64,000 nucleotides of DNA from Candidatus Skiveiella danica (GTDB lineage: Bacteria; Pseudomonadota; Gammaproteobacteria; Burkholderiales; Burkholderiaceae_C): assembly GCA_016721925.1 (NCBI GenBank), contig JADKHE010000014.1, positions 102,915-166,914 on the forward strand. Direction: 5' to 3'. The notes under the pieces were generated by a model that saw only the letters and a list, made by a program, of their open reading frames with translations, was not told where the DNA came from and made no database searches. Every line of letters starts with the position of its first letter. The stretch's first letter is position 1. A program made the translations under genes and the position numbers. Below, piece by piece: positions 51,308 to 60,525 of the stretch.

Positions 51308-52678
51308 ATGCGCTCGTTACGCCGGCAGTTGCTGCGCACGCTCACCCTGACGCTGCTGGCGGTGTTCATCACACAGGGCTTCGTGCTGTATGGCGCACTC
51401 GTGCACCTCGCCAATTCGCAGACCCTCCTGCACCTGTCCCACGACAGTGAAAGCGTGCTGTCCGCGATCGACGTGGACGGGAAGGGCCAGCTGACGCTGG
51501 ACGAGCAGCGGGTGGAGTCGGTCTACCGGCATCCGGGCTCGGGCCAGTATTTCCTGGTGCTGATCCAGGGCGGTGGCCGCTTGGCTTCGGGCTCGCTGGG
51601 CACCCATGGGCTGGAAGCCCGCGTGCCCGGGCCCGGTCAGTCGCTGGACTATGAGGCCCGGGGCCCCGATGGCCACCCGTTGAAGGTGCTGGCCCGCAGC
51701 AGCGTGGTGCAGGGCCGCCCGGTGACCTTGCTCGTGGCTGAGGACATGAGCCTCGCGCGCCAGGAGATCTGGGAGACGGGCTTGCTCTCGCTCGCGGTTT
51801 TCGCGCCCTTGCTGGCGCTGGCGCTGCTGCTGCAGGGCCTGGCGGTTTCGCGCGCACTGGCACCGCTGCGCCGCGTGCGCGATGAGCTGGCGGAGGTCGG
51901 CGCGGGGCACCTGGCCCGCATCCAGGGGCCGGTCCCGCGCGAGGTCCGGCCGCTGGTGGACGAGGTCAATCGCCTGCTGGTGCTGCTGGAGCAGCGGGTG
52001 CGCCAGTCGCGCACCGCGGTCGGCAACCTGGCCCATGCGCTGAAGACGCCGCTGGCGGTGCTGTTGCAGGCCGGCGAGGCGCCCGGCGTGCCCGAGACCC
52101 TGCGCGAGGCGGTGCGCGCACAGGCCGGCGCCATCCATGAGCGGATCGATCGCGAACTGCGCCGGGCGCGCCTGGCGGGCCCCGGCGGCCATGGCGCCGG
52201 CGCGCACTTCAACCCGGGAGCCGAGTTGCCGGCGCTGGTGCGCATGCTCAAGAGCGTGCATCACGAGAAGGCACTCGGCATCGAGGTGCAGGCGCCAGAC
52301 CGGCGCCTGCCGTTCGACCGCGAGGACATGCTCGAACTGCTGGGCAATCTCGCCGACAACGCCTGCAAATGGGCGCACCAGCGGGTGCGGATCGAACTGT
52401 CGGAACGCCCGGTGCGCGGCGAAAGGCCGGTGCTCGCAATCCGCGTCAGCGACGATGGTCCGGGGTGTTCCGACGACGCGCTGGCCAAGCTGCCGGCGCG
52501 CGGCGTGCGGCTGGACGAAAGCCGCAGCGGTCATGGCCTGGGACTGACCATCGTGCGCGACATCGCGGAACTGCTCGGCGGCACCTTGGCGTTCGGACGG
52601 TCCCAGGAGCTGGGGGGGCTGGAAGTTCGGGTCGATCTGCCGTTTCCAGGTGACGCCTCCCGGCACGCGCCCGGCTGA
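51308..52678 (+). CDS. PhoQ-like sensor histidine kinase
   Basis: A 456-residue membrane kinase. Two transmembrane segments (about 8-32 and about 150-180) flank a periplasmic sensor of about 120 residues. A HAMP-like region precedes the histidine box NLAHALKTPLAVLLQAG (His about residue 242), and the ATPase domain has NLADNACKWAHQ (N box), DDGPGCSDD (G1) and GHGLGLTIV (G2). It is the partner of the response regulator 1 bp upstream. The signal is unknown; PhoQ-like kinases often sense divalent cations or envelope conditions. Confidence 0.92.
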   Translation: MRSLRRQLLRTLTLTLLAVFITQGFVLYGALVHLANSQTLLHLSHDSESVLSAIDVDGKGQLTLDEQRVESVYRHPGSGQYFLVLIQGGGRLASGSLGTHGLEARVPGPGQSLDYEARGPDGHPLKVLARSSVVQGRPVTLLVAEDMSLARQEIWETGLLSLAVFAPLLALALLLQGLAVSRALAPLRRVRDELAEVGAGHLARIQGPVPREVRPLVDEVNRLLVLLEQRVRQSRTAVGNLAHALKTPLAVLLQAGEAPGVPETLREAVRAQAGAIHERIDRELRRARLAGPGGHGAGAHFNPGAELPALVRMLKSVHHEKALGIEVQAPDRRLPFDREDMLELLGNLADNACKWAHQRVRIELSERPVRGERPVLAIRVSDDGPGCSDDALAKLPARGVRLDESRSGHGLGLTIVRDIAELLGGTLAFGRSQELGGLEVRVDLPFPGDASRHAPG

Positions 52679-52864
52679 CCGACGGCGCGGGGTGGAGTTG
52701 GCCACCTTTTTTGCGCTTGTTTTTCATCATGCGGAAGCGCATTGCGGAAAATCTGATGCAGGTCAGAACGCAGAAAGAAAAATCGGCCAACATGCCGCAC
52801 GACCGACCGCCCCCTGGCGCAGCCGGCGGTGTTCCCATAAACAATCAATCCCAGGAGATAAACC

Positions 52865-55099
52865 ATGAGCGAGCAGCAACCCACCATCATCTACACCCTG
52901 ACCGACGAGGCACCGCTGCTGGCAACGAGCGCCTTCCTGCCCATCATCCGTACCTTCACCGCACCGGCCGGCATCAACGTGGACACCGGCGACATCTCGG
53001 TGGCCGCGCGCGTGCTGGCCACCTTCCCGGAATGCCTGACCGAGGCGCAGCGCGTGCCTGACACCCTGGCCGAACTGGGCAAGCTGACCCTGAAGCCCGA
53101 GGCCAACATCATCAAGCTGCCCAACATCAGCGCGTCGGTGGCCCAGCTCAAGGCCTGCATCAAGGAACTCCAGGGCAAGGGCTACGCCATCCCGGACTAT
53201 CCGGAAGAGGTCAAGACCGAAGAAGACAAGGCCCTGCGGACGCGCTACGGCAAGTGCATCGGCAGCGCGGTGAATCCGGTGCTGCGCGAAGGCAACTCCG
53301 ACCGCCGCGCCCCCCGCGCGGTCAAGGAATACGCGCGCAAGAACCCGCACAGCATGGCCGAGTGGAGCCAGGCCTCGCGCACGCACGTCTCGCACATGCA
53401 CCATGGCGACTTCTACCACGGTGAAAAGTCCATGACGCTGGACCGCGCCCGCGACGTGCGCATGGAGCTGGTCACCAAGAGCGGCAAGACCATCGTGCTC
53501 AAACCCCTGACCAAGCTGCTCGACCGCGAAGTCATCGACAGCATGTTCATGAGCAAGAAGGCCCTGCTGGAGTTCTACGAAAAGGAGATCGAAGACGCCC
53601 GCAAGACCGGCGTGATGTTCTCGCTGCACGTCAAGGCCACCATGATGAAGGTGTCGCACCCCATCGTGTTCGGCCACTGCGTGAAGATCTTCTACAAGGA
53701 CGCTTTCGAGAAACACGCCAAGCTGTTCGAAGAACTGGGCATCAATGTCAACAACGGCATGGTGGACCTCTACAACAAGATCGCCACGCTGCCGCAAAGC
53801 ACGCAGGACGAGATCAAGCGCGACCTGCATGCCTGCCACGAACACCGGCCTGAGCTCGCCATGGTGGACTCGGCCAAGGGCATCACCAACTTCCACTCAC
53901 CCAATGACATCATCGTGGACGCCTCCATGCCCGCCATGATCCGCAACGGCGGCAAGATGTGGGACGCCAACGGCCGGCTCAAGGAGGTCAAGGCGGTGAT
54001 GCCGGAGTCCACCTTCGCCCGCATCTACCAGGAGATGATCAACTTCTGCAAATGGCACGGCGCCTTCGACCCGAAGACCATGGGCACCGTGCCCAACGTC
54101 GGCCTGATGGCCCAGCAGGCCGAGGAGTACGGCTCGCATGACAAGACCTTCGAGATCGCCGAGGACGGCGTGGCCAACATCGTCGACATCGCCACCGGGG
54201 AGGTGCTGCTGAGCCAGGACGTGGGCGAGGGCGACATCTGGCGCATGTGCCAGGTCAAGGACGCCGCCATCCGCGACTGGGTCAAGCTGGCCGTCAACCG
54301 CGCCCGCAACTCCGGCATGCCCGTGGTGTTCTGGCTCGACCAGTACCGCCCCCACGAGGCGCAGCTGATCACCAAGGTCAAGATGTACCTGCACGAGCAC
54401 AACACGGCCGGCCTGGACATCCAGATCATGAGCCAGGTGCGCGCCATGCGCTACACGCTGGAGCGCGTGGTGCGCGGTCTGGACACCATCAGCGCCACCG
54501 GCAATATCCTGCGCGACTACCTGACCGACCTGTTCCCGATCATGGAGCTGGGCACCAGCGCCAAGATGCTGTCCATCGTGCCTTTGATGGCCGGTGGCGG
54601 CATGTACGAGACGGGCGCCGGCGGCTCGGCGCCCAAGCATGTGCAGCAGCTGGTGGAAGAAAACCACCTGCGCTGGGATTCGCTGGGTGAATTCCTGGCG
54701 CTGGCGGTCTCGCTGGAAGACCTCGGCATCAAGACCGGCAACGCCAAGGCCAAGGTGCTGGCGCAGACACTGGACGCGGCCACCGGCAAGCTGCTGGACA
54801 ACAACAAGGGCCCAAGCCCCAGGACCGGCCAGCTCGACAACCGCGGCAGCCAGTTCTATCTGGCGATGTACTGGGCGCAGGCGCTGGCCGAGCAGACCGA
54901 CGACGCGGCCCTGGCCGCCCGGTTCGCCCCACTGGCCAAGCAGCTGGCCGAGAACGAAAAAGCCATCGTGGACGAGCTGGCCGCCGTGCAGGGCAAGCCG
55001 GTCGATATCGGCGGCTACTACCTGCCCGATTTCGCCAAGCTGGACCAGGTGATGCGACCCAGCGCCACGCTGAACAAGGTGCTGGCGGCAGCGGCCTGA
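52865..55099 (+). CDS. icd: NADP-dependent isocitrate dehydrogenase, monomeric type
   Basis: A 744-residue TCA-cycle enzyme oxidising isocitrate to 2-oxoglutarate with NADP. Length and sequence are those of the monomeric (IDH-II) family, unrelated in size to the 415-residue dimeric enzyme. It begins QPTIIYTLTDEAPLLATSAF; LKLPNISASVAQLKA-type substrate-binding segments are early (IIKLPNISASVAQL), and DNRGSQFYLAMYWAQAL lies near the C-terminus. AGGAGA precedes the ATG. A strong terminator follows at 55129. Confidence 0.95.
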   Translation: MSEQQPTIIYTLTDEAPLLATSAFLPIIRTFTAPAGINVDTGDISVAARVLATFPECLTEAQRVPDTLAELGKLTLKPEANIIKLPNISASVAQLKACIKELQGKGYAIPDYPEEVKTEEDKALRTRYGKCIGSAVNPVLREGNSDRRAPRAVKEYARKNPHSMAEWSQASRTHVSHMHHGDFYHGEKSMTLDRARDVRMELVTKSGKTIVLKPLTKLLDREVIDSMFMSKKALLEFYEKEIEDARKTGVMFSLHVKATMMKVSHPIVFGHCVKIFYKDAFEKHAKLFEELGINVNNGMVDLYNKIATLPQSTQDEIKRDLHACHEHRPELAMVDSAKGITNFHSPNDIIVDASMPAMIRNGGKMWDANGRLKEVKAVMPESTFARIYQEMINFCKWHGAFDPKTMGTVPNVGLMAQQAEEYGSHDKTFEIAEDGVANIVDIATGEVLLSQDVGEGDIWRMCQVKDAAIRDWVKLAVNRARNSGMPVVFWLDQYRPHEAQLITKVKMYLHEHNTAGLDIQIMSQVRAMRYTLERVVRGLDTISATGNILRDYLTDLFPIMELGTSAKMLSIVPLMAGGGMYETGAGGSAPKHVQQLVEENHLRWDSLGEFLALAVSLEDLGIKTGNAKAKVLAQTLDAATGKLLDNNKGPSPRTGQLDNRGSQFYLAMYWAQALAEQTDDAALAARFAPLAKQLAENEKAIVDELAAVQGKPVDIGGYYLPDFAKLDQVMRPSATLNKVLAAAA

Positions 55100-55123
55100 A
55101 CGCCCGGTTCGGGGCCCCGCCCG

Positions 55124-55366
55124 TCAAGAGCCCCCGGCATCCGTCGGGGGCTTTTTTTTCACCATCGTGATCACGTTGAACGGGCAGCGGACGGCGCATT
55201 TCCGGCACCCGGTGCAGGCCGCCGCGTCGCCCAGTACCGACGATTTTTTCCAGCCTTTGGTTTCCAGGCTCAACAGGTGGAACGGACAGGCTGCGACGCA
55301 CCAGCCGCAGCCGGTGCAGCGTGCGGCATCAATCTGGGGCAGCAGGTCACGGTGAAGGACGGGCAT
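55124..55366 (-). CDS. 4Fe-4S ferredoxin-type protein
   Basis: An 80-residue protein with two [4Fe-4S] motifs: CTGCGWCVAACPFHLLSLE (about 17-35) and CTGCRKCAVRCPF (about 51-63). It is a bacterial-type electron carrier; its partner is unknown. Its last codons overlap the hairpin of the icd terminator, so the two converging transcripts share this sequence. Confidence 0.85.
   Translation of the reverse strand: MPVLHRDLLPQIDAARCTGCGWCVAACPFHLLSLETKGWKKSSVLGDAAACTGCRKCAVRCPFNVITMVKKKPPTDAGGS
55129..55159 (+). terminator. Rho-independent terminator of icd
   Basis: Perfect 8-bp stem AGCCCCCG / CGGGGGCT with an 8-base loop, followed by eight or so T residues. It starts 30 bp after the icd stop. Confidence 0.85.
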
Positions 55367-55506
55367 GCGCGGGGCGTTTCTTTGGAATCGGCGGGGCCTG
55401 GGTTCGGCCGCCTCACTCTACCCGCGCTCGGCAAGAAGTTGAACGGCCCGCAGGCGCCCCGCACGCCGTGCAGAGGCCTTTGCGGGCCGCTTTCATGACC
55501 GGATGG

Positions 55507-55547
55507 GCGCTTCCCCAGCGTCCAGCGGTCAGAATGTGCTATCAAAA
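55507..55547 (+). repeat. Hairpin-tipped interspersed repeat, copy 12
   Basis: TTCCCCAGCGTCCAGCGGTC, then AATGTGCTATCAAAA. Family order is kept but no hairpin arm is evident. It lies just beyond the 3' end of the Do-protease gene. Confidence 0.65.
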
Positions 55548-55557
55548 CAGAACCGAA

Positions 55558-57024
55558 TCAACCCACCTGAACCGGCACGAAGATCTTGTTCTCGCCGCGC
55601 TGGATCAGCAGGGCGACCGTCTTGCCATTCTTGCCGACCAGTTCACGGACCTGCTCCACGCTGCGCACCGGGGTGTCGTTGACAGCGATCAGCACGTCGC
55701 CGGGCTGCACGCCGGCCTTGGCGGAAGGGCCCGCCGCCTGCTCGATCAGCAAGCCGCCGCTGAGGCCGGATGACTGCTTCTCCTGCGGTTGCAGCGGGCG
55801 CAGCGCCAGGCCCAGCTTGCCTTTTCCGGGCTCGCCTTCGGCTTTGGCGGTCTGCGTCGCCTTGTCCTTGGCACCGCCCAGGGTCGCCTGGATCACCTCG
55901 TTGCGGCCCTGGCGCCAGACGTCGAGCGTGACCTTCTCGCCCGGCGTGGACTGGCCGATCGCGGCAGGCAGGTCACCCGAGGCAATGACGGGCTGGCCGT
56001 TGACCTTGCGGATCACGTCGCCGCTCTTGAGGCCGGCCTTCTCGGCCGGGCTTTCCGCCTCCACGCTGGAGATCAGCGCACCTTCGGGCTTGTCGAGCTT
56101 GAAGGAGTCGGCAAAGGCCTGGTTGACCTCCTGGATCGACACCCCAAGGCGTGCATGGCTGACCTTGCCGGTGCTCACGATCTGGTCTTTTACCTTGGTG
56201 GCGATTTCGATCGGGATCGCAAACGACAGGCCCTGGTAGCCGCCGGTGCGGCTGTAGATCTGCGAGTTGATGCCCACCACCTCCCCGCGCGCATTGAACA
56301 GCGGGCCACCGGAGTTGCCGGGGTTCACCGCCACGTCGGTCTGGATGAAGGGCACGAAGCTGTCGTCGGGCAGAGTGCGGCCCTTGGCGCTGACCACGCC
56401 GGCGGTTACGGTGTTTTCCAGGCCGAACGGCGAGCCGATGGCCAGCACCCATTCGCCCACGCGCAGGCTGCGGGTACTGCCCAGGGTGACGGTGGGCAAG
56501 CCCTTCGCCTCGATCTTGATCACGGCCACGTCGGTGCGCGGGTCGGAGCCCAGCACCTTGGCCTTGAACTCGCGCCGGTCGGTGAGCTTGACCGTCACCT
56601 CGGTCGCATCCTGCACCACGTGGGCGTTGGTCAGGATGATGCCATCGGCGCTGACGATGAAGCCCGAGCCCTGGCCGCGCGTGGGCATGCCTTGCTGCGG
56701 GCCGCCGCGGCCGCGCGGGCCGGGGAACTGGCGGAAAAATTCGGAGAAGGGGTCGCTCGGGTCCAGTTCAAGGCCGCCGGCCGAGGCCTTGCTGGTGCCT
56801 GCAACGCTGATGTTGACCACGGCCGCGCCATGCTGCGCAGTGATCTGGGCGAAGTCGGGGGTGGTGACGGCCGGTGCGGCAGCAGCGGCGACGGGCGCCG
56901 GGGCGGTGGTCGCTGCGGAGCTGGCGTGCGTGCTGCTGAGCGCGCCGAAGCCCGCTGCGCCGATGACGCCAGAGGCCAGCATCGCCAGAACCAGACGGCT
57001 GGAGGAGAGCACGGGAGTTTTCAT
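55558..57024 (-). CDS. Do-family periplasmic serine endoprotease (DegP/DegQ-like)
   Basis: A 488-residue envelope protease. A signal peptide or anchor (LVLAMLASGVIGAAGFGAL) is followed by a trypsin-like domain with the triad His in LTNAHVVQDATEV (about 131), Asp in DPRTDVAVIKI (about 163) and Ser in GNSGGPLFN (about 238), then two PDZ domains (about 290-385 and 400-485). It degrades or refolds misfolded periplasmic proteins. The start at 57024 gives the signal peptide. It lies 83 bp downstream of a sensor kinase gene, with a PmrA-box-like site between. Confidence 0.92.
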   Translation of the reverse strand: MKTPVLSSSRLVLAMLASGVIGAAGFGALSSTHASSAATTAPAPVAAAAAPAVTTPDFAQITAQHGAAVVNISVAGTSKASAGGLELDPSDPFSEFFRQFPGPRGRGGPQQGMPTRGQGSGFIVSADGIILTNAHVVQDATEVTVKLTDRREFKAKVLGSDPRTDVAVIKIEAKGLPTVTLGSTRSLRVGEWVLAIGSPFGLENTVTAGVVSAKGRTLPDDSFVPFIQTDVAVNPGNSGGPLFNARGEVVGINSQIYSRTGGYQGLSFAIPIEIATKVKDQIVSTGKVSHARLGVSIQEVNQAFADSFKLDKPEGALISSVEAESPAEKAGLKSGDVIRKVNGQPVIASGDLPAAIGQSTPGEKVTLDVWRQGRNEVIQATLGGAKDKATQTAKAEGEPGKGKLGLALRPLQPQEKQSSGLSGGLLIEQAAGPSAKAGVQPGDVLIAVNDTPVRSVEQVRELVGKNGKTVALLIQRGENKIFVPVQVG

Positions 57025-57079
57025 CGGGGATCCTTTCAAAGACAGGTGAATGCACAGGCTCTGAATATCGGGCCCCCGA

Positions 57080-57096
57080 CTTAGGCGGGTCTTAAG
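57080..57096 (-). promoter_or_regulatory. PmrA-box-like direct repeat upstream of the Do-protease gene
   Basis: On the minus strand, CTTAAG-ACCCG-CCTAAG: two hexamers spaced by 5 bases, an 11-bp period as bound by OmpR-type regulators. It matches the PmrA/QseB box pattern with one mismatch in the second hexamer. It lies about 56 bp upstream of the start codon. Confidence 0.5.
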
Positions 57097-57107
57097 TTTC
57101 GGGCGGG

Positions 57108-58448
57108 TCAGGCGGCGGGCAAGAAGCGGACCTCGACGCGCAGGCCGCCCAGGCTGGGCGAGGGCAGCAGGGCGAGTGTTGCGCCGTGCAGGACCGCGAC
57201 CGCCTTGACGATCGGCAGGCCCAGGCCGCTGCCGCTGGCGTCGCTGCCGGCGATCCGGTAGAAGCGGTCCAGCACCCGCTCGCGTTCGTCGGGCGCGATG
57301 CCGGGCCCGCTGTCGTCCACGCGCAGCAGCGGGGCGCCGTCCACGCTGGCGATCTCCAGGTTCACGGTACCCCCCGGCGGGGTGTATTTGATGGCGTTGT
57401 CCAACAGGTTGCGCACCAGCATGTCCAGCGCATCGGGGTAGCCGCGGACCAGCGCCTCGTCGACGGATGTCAGGCCCAGGTCGATCTGGCGCGCATGGGC
57501 CGCCTCGGCCAGCTCCCCCACGGCCTGGCGGGCGATGGCGGCCAGCGCGACGCGCTGCGGCTGTGTTCCCGATGCGGCCGTGGCCTGTTGGCGCGCCAGC
57601 ACCATCAGCTGCTCCACCAGGCGGGTGGCACGGTCGATGCCGGCCTCCAGCCGGCTGGCTGCGCGGGCACGGGTCTCGTCGTCGCCCGCGCGGCGCAGGG
57701 CCTGTACCTGCAGCTTCAGCGCCGCCAGAGGCGAGCGCAGCTCATGGGCGGCATCGGCCACGAAGCTCTTCTGCGCTTCAAAGGCCTCGCGCACGCGGTC
57801 AAAGAGCCCGTTGAGCTCGTGTACCAGCGGTCGGATCTCGTCGGGCAGACCGTCCTCGCTGACCGGCTCCAGGTCGGCACTCTGACGCTGGGCGAGCTGG
57901 CGCCGCACCCTCGACACCGGTGCCAGCGAACGGGTGACCACCCACCACACGATGAGCATCAGCAGCGGCGCCATCAGCGCGGTGGGCAACACGGTGCGCA
58001 ACGCCAGCGTGCGCGCCATCTGGCGGCGCACGGCCAGGTCCTGCGCCACCTGCACCACCTGGCCGCGGGTCTGCACGGACAGCACCCGGTAGCGCGTGCC
58101 GCGCGCCTGCACCTCGGAAAACCCCAGCACCGCGCGCTGCGGCAGCGCCGCCCAGGCGCCGGACTGGTAGATGCGCAGGCCGTCGGCGGTCCAGACCTGC
58201 ACCACGAATTCATCGGCGGCCCCGTCCGAGGCGTCCTCGCCGGGCACGCCCGCGCCGCTGACCGGCAGTCCCGCGCGCAGAGACAGCGCCATCTGCTGCA
58301 TGTGGTAGTCGAAAATCTGGTCGGCCTCGGCCAGCGCCGTGCGGTAGGCAAACAGGCCTTGTGTGGCCGTGCCCAGAAGGACGGCGGCCAGCAGCAGCCA
58401 CAGCAGCCGCGCGCGCAGCGAGTGCGAGGGGGAATGAGGCGCGCTCAT
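57108..58448 (-). CDS. QseC/PmrB-like sensor histidine kinase
   Basis: A 446-residue membrane kinase. Two transmembrane segments (about 14-34 and 160-182) flank a periplasmic sensor of about 120 residues; a HAMP region follows, then the histidine box DAAHELRSPLAALKLQVQAL (His about residue 247), N box NLLDNAIKYTPPGG, G1 DSGPGIAPDER and G2 GSGLGLPIVKAV. Its start codon overlaps the response-regulator stop by 4 bp. Gene order and the downstream protease suggest envelope-stress or metal sensing. Confidence 0.92.
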   Translation of the reverse strand: MSAPHSPSHSLRARLLWLLLAAVLLGTATQGLFAYRTALAEADQIFDYHMQQMALSLRAGLPVSGAGVPGEDASDGAADEFVVQVWTADGLRIYQSGAWAALPQRAVLGFSEVQARGTRYRVLSVQTRGQVVQVAQDLAVRRQMARTLALRTVLPTALMAPLLMLIVWWVVTRSLAPVSRVRRQLAQRQSADLEPVSEDGLPDEIRPLVHELNGLFDRVREAFEAQKSFVADAAHELRSPLAALKLQVQALRRAGDDETRARAASRLEAGIDRATRLVEQLMVLARQQATAASGTQPQRVALAAIARQAVGELAEAAHARQIDLGLTSVDEALVRGYPDALDMLVRNLLDNAIKYTPPGGTVNLEIASVDGAPLLRVDDSGPGIAPDERERVLDRFYRIAGSDASGSGLGLPIVKAVAVLHGATLALLPSPSLGGLRVEVRFLPAA

Positions 58449-59104
58449 GCTCGCGGCACCATGTAGCCCACGCCCCGCACGTTGCGGATGACATCGGCGC
58501 CCAGCTTCTTGCGCAGGCCATGGATGTAGACCTCCACCGCGTTGCTGCTGATGCCGTCTTTCCAGCCGTAGAGTTTTTCCTCCAGCTGGCTGCGCGACAG
58601 CACCATGCCGGGTCGCGCCAGCAGGGGCTCCAGCACGGCCCACTCGCGCGCGGACAGCACCACCGGTTCGCCACCCGCGGTGACCTCGCGCGTGACCGGG
58701 TTGATGCTGACCCCCTGGTGCTCGTACACGGGCTCGGCGCGCCCTGCGGCACGGCGCAGCAGCGCGCGGATGCGCGCCAGCAACTCGTCCAGGTCGTAGG
58801 GCTTGAGCACATAGTCGTCGGCGCCGGCGTCCAGCCCGGCAATGCGGTCGGGCTTGGCGTCGCGCGCGGTGGCGATCAGCACCGGCGTGCGGTCGAGCCG
58901 GGCGCGCAGAGTGCGCAGCACGCTCAGGCCGTCGCGGCGCGGCAGGCCCAGGTCCAGCACCACCAGGTCGTAGGCGTGGTCAAGCAGCGCGGTGTCGGCC
59001 ATGTCGCCATCACGCACCCAGTCGACGGCGTAATGCTCGGCGCGCAACAGGTCCAGCACGGTCTCGCCGATCATCGGATCGTCTTCCACCAGGAGCAGGC
59101 GCAT
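58445..59104 (-). CDS. QseB/PmrA-like response regulator
   Basis: A 219-residue OmpR-family regulator. MRLLLVEDDPMIGETVLDLL opens the receiver; the phosphoacceptor Asp is in LVVLDLGLPRRDG (about 51), the Lys in LKPYDLDELLARIRALLRR. The winged helix ends with EVYIHGLRKKLGADVI and VRGVGYMV. It is translationally coupled to the kinase (4-bp overlap). The start at 59104 is the canonical MRLLLVEDD. Likely target: the Do-protease promoter with its PmrA-box-like site. Confidence 0.93.
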   Translation of the reverse strand: MRLLLVEDDPMIGETVLDLLRAEHYAVDWVRDGDMADTALLDHAYDLVVLDLGLPRRDGLSVLRTLRARLDRTPVLIATARDAKPDRIAGLDAGADDYVLKPYDLDELLARIRALLRRAAGRAEPVYEHQGVSINPVTREVTAGGEPVVLSAREWAVLEPLLARPGMVLSRSQLEEKLYGWKDGISSNAVEVYIHGLRKKLGADVIRNVRGVGYMVPRA

Positions 59105-59126
59105 GGGCAGGCGAGTGGGTGCGGGT

Positions 59127-59816
59127 TCAGCCCGGCTCCATCCCGTTGCGGCGCTTGACTGCATCCATGGCCGGTAACGCCATGAAGGCCAGCAGCGCGC
59201 GCACCGCGTCCGGCCGGGCACACGTCACGGACACGGCGGCCGAGAAGGTGGTGATGATCTGGATGTCCTCGGGCAGCGGGCCCAGCACCTCGATGCCGCC
59301 CAGGTTCATCAGCTCGCTGAGCTGCTGAAAGCCCAGTTCGACCCGGCCCTCGGCCACCAGCTGGCCCACCGGTACGCCCGGTGGCGCCTGCACGATGCGG
59401 TCCTTGATCTGCTCGGCGATGCCCCAGCGCTCGAACTGGCGCGCCAGCTGCACCCCGCTGGGCCCGGTGGAGTAACCCAGTGTCTTTGCGGCGAGCACGG
59501 CGCGGCGCACCGCGTCGCCGCTGCCGATGTCAGGCCGCACGGCCCCGGCACGCACGGCAATGGCCACCCCGGAGCGCACCAGATCGACCCGGCTTCTGGG
59601 CACGAGGTGGCCGGCCTCGGTGAGCCGCTCGATGGCGTCGCTGGCCAGGGCGACGGCGTCGAAGGCCTCGCCGGCCTGCACGCGTTTGGCGGCATCGACG
59701 CCGCCGACGGATTCGACCTGCACCGCCTGTGACGACGTCTTGCGAAATTCGGCCACGAGATCGGCCAGCAGCTGGCGCGTCGCCATGGAGCAAATGATGC
59801 GGATCGGTTCAGCCAT
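59127..59816 (-). CDS. ModA-like substrate-binding protein without signal peptide
   Basis: A 229-residue type II periplasmic-binding-fold protein resembling molybdate-binding ModA (RIICSMATRQLLADLVAEF, YSTGPSGVQLARQFERWG). No signal peptide is visible at the start MAEPIRIICSM, so it may act in the cytosol. In related genomes such proteins lie next to DUF3305/DUF3306 and formate dehydrogenase genes, as here, which suggests a role with molybdate or molybdoenzyme maturation; this is inference. It ends 22 bp upstream of the response-regulator gene on the same strand and is divergent from the DUF3305 gene. Confidence 0.75.
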   Translation of the reverse strand: MAEPIRIICSMATRQLLADLVAEFRKTSSQAVQVESVGGVDAAKRVQAGEAFDAVALASDAIERLTEAGHLVPRSRVDLVRSGVAIAVRAGAVRPDIGSGDAVRRAVLAAKTLGYSTGPSGVQLARQFERWGIAEQIKDRIVQAPPGVPVGQLVAEGRVELGFQQLSELMNLGGIEVLGPLPEDIQIITTFSAAVSVTCARPDAVRALLAFMALPAMDAVKRRNGMEPG

Positions 59817-59946
59817 GCGGGGTCCTGCGAAAGTCGGTGGCAGCGGAGCGCCCGGCTGGCGGGCGCAAGCCGGCATTCTATTGACCCCTTGCGCCGACCT
59901 GCTTCGCGGGGGTGCCTTACAGTTCGCACTTTGCGCGTCACGCTCC

Positions 59947-60525
59947 ATGAACCCGTCCGAATCCGCCGATCGTCCCCGCCTGCAGGTCGCGGTGCTCATG
60001 CGCCGCGAACGCGTGCCCGGCGCGATGAGCCGCTGGCAGACCTGGCGCTGGGTGGTGGCCGACGTGGTGCCCCATGAGTCCGGTTTCGGGTCTGAGGCGC
60101 GCTGCCTGCTGCAGACACCGGATGAGGAGCGCTGGTTGCACCCCGGCTTCACGGTCGAGCTGTTCCGTGACGACGCCGATGGCTATCTGCTGAACGTCTC
60201 GACCCCCGCACCCTGCTGGTTTGTCCTGTGGCGCATGGAAGAAGAACCGACCCAGGCCGACGAACCGATGGCCCGCCCGGCCATGGTTTCGCTGAGCTAC
60301 CACGACGCCGGTCGCTGGCTGGACGCCCAGGAGACGGTGGACCAGGTGCCGGCGCCCCCCGATGTGATCGACTGGCTGCGCGCGTTTGCCGAAGCCCATC
60401 ACGTGGACGAACCCCGGCGCCGGCAGCGGCCGCAGAGCTTCCGCGGCCTGCAGGACCGCTTCGGCAATCCGGCCGTGGTGAGCACCGGGAAGAAGTTCGG
60501 CGGCGGTCATGGTGGCGCGTCATGA
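59947..60525 (+). CDS. DUF3305 domain-containing protein
   Basis: A 192-residue soluble protein of the DUF3305 family, found with formate dehydrogenase accessory genes. It starts near LQVAVLMRRERVPGAMSRWQ; PGFTVELFRDDADGYLLNVS and PAPCWFVLWRMEEE follow, then a basic C-terminus. The molecular role is not established. The stop overlaps the DUF3306 start by 4 bp, so the two are coupled. Confidence 0.88.
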   Translation: MNPSESADRPRLQVAVLMRRERVPGAMSRWQTWRWVVADVVPHESGFGSEARCLLQTPDEERWLHPGFTVELFRDDADGYLLNVSTPAPCWFVLWRMEEEPTQADEPMARPAMVSLSYHDAGRWLDAQETVDQVPAPPDVIDWLRAFAEAHHVDEPRRRQRPQSFRGLQDRFGNPAVVSTGKKFGGGHGGAS

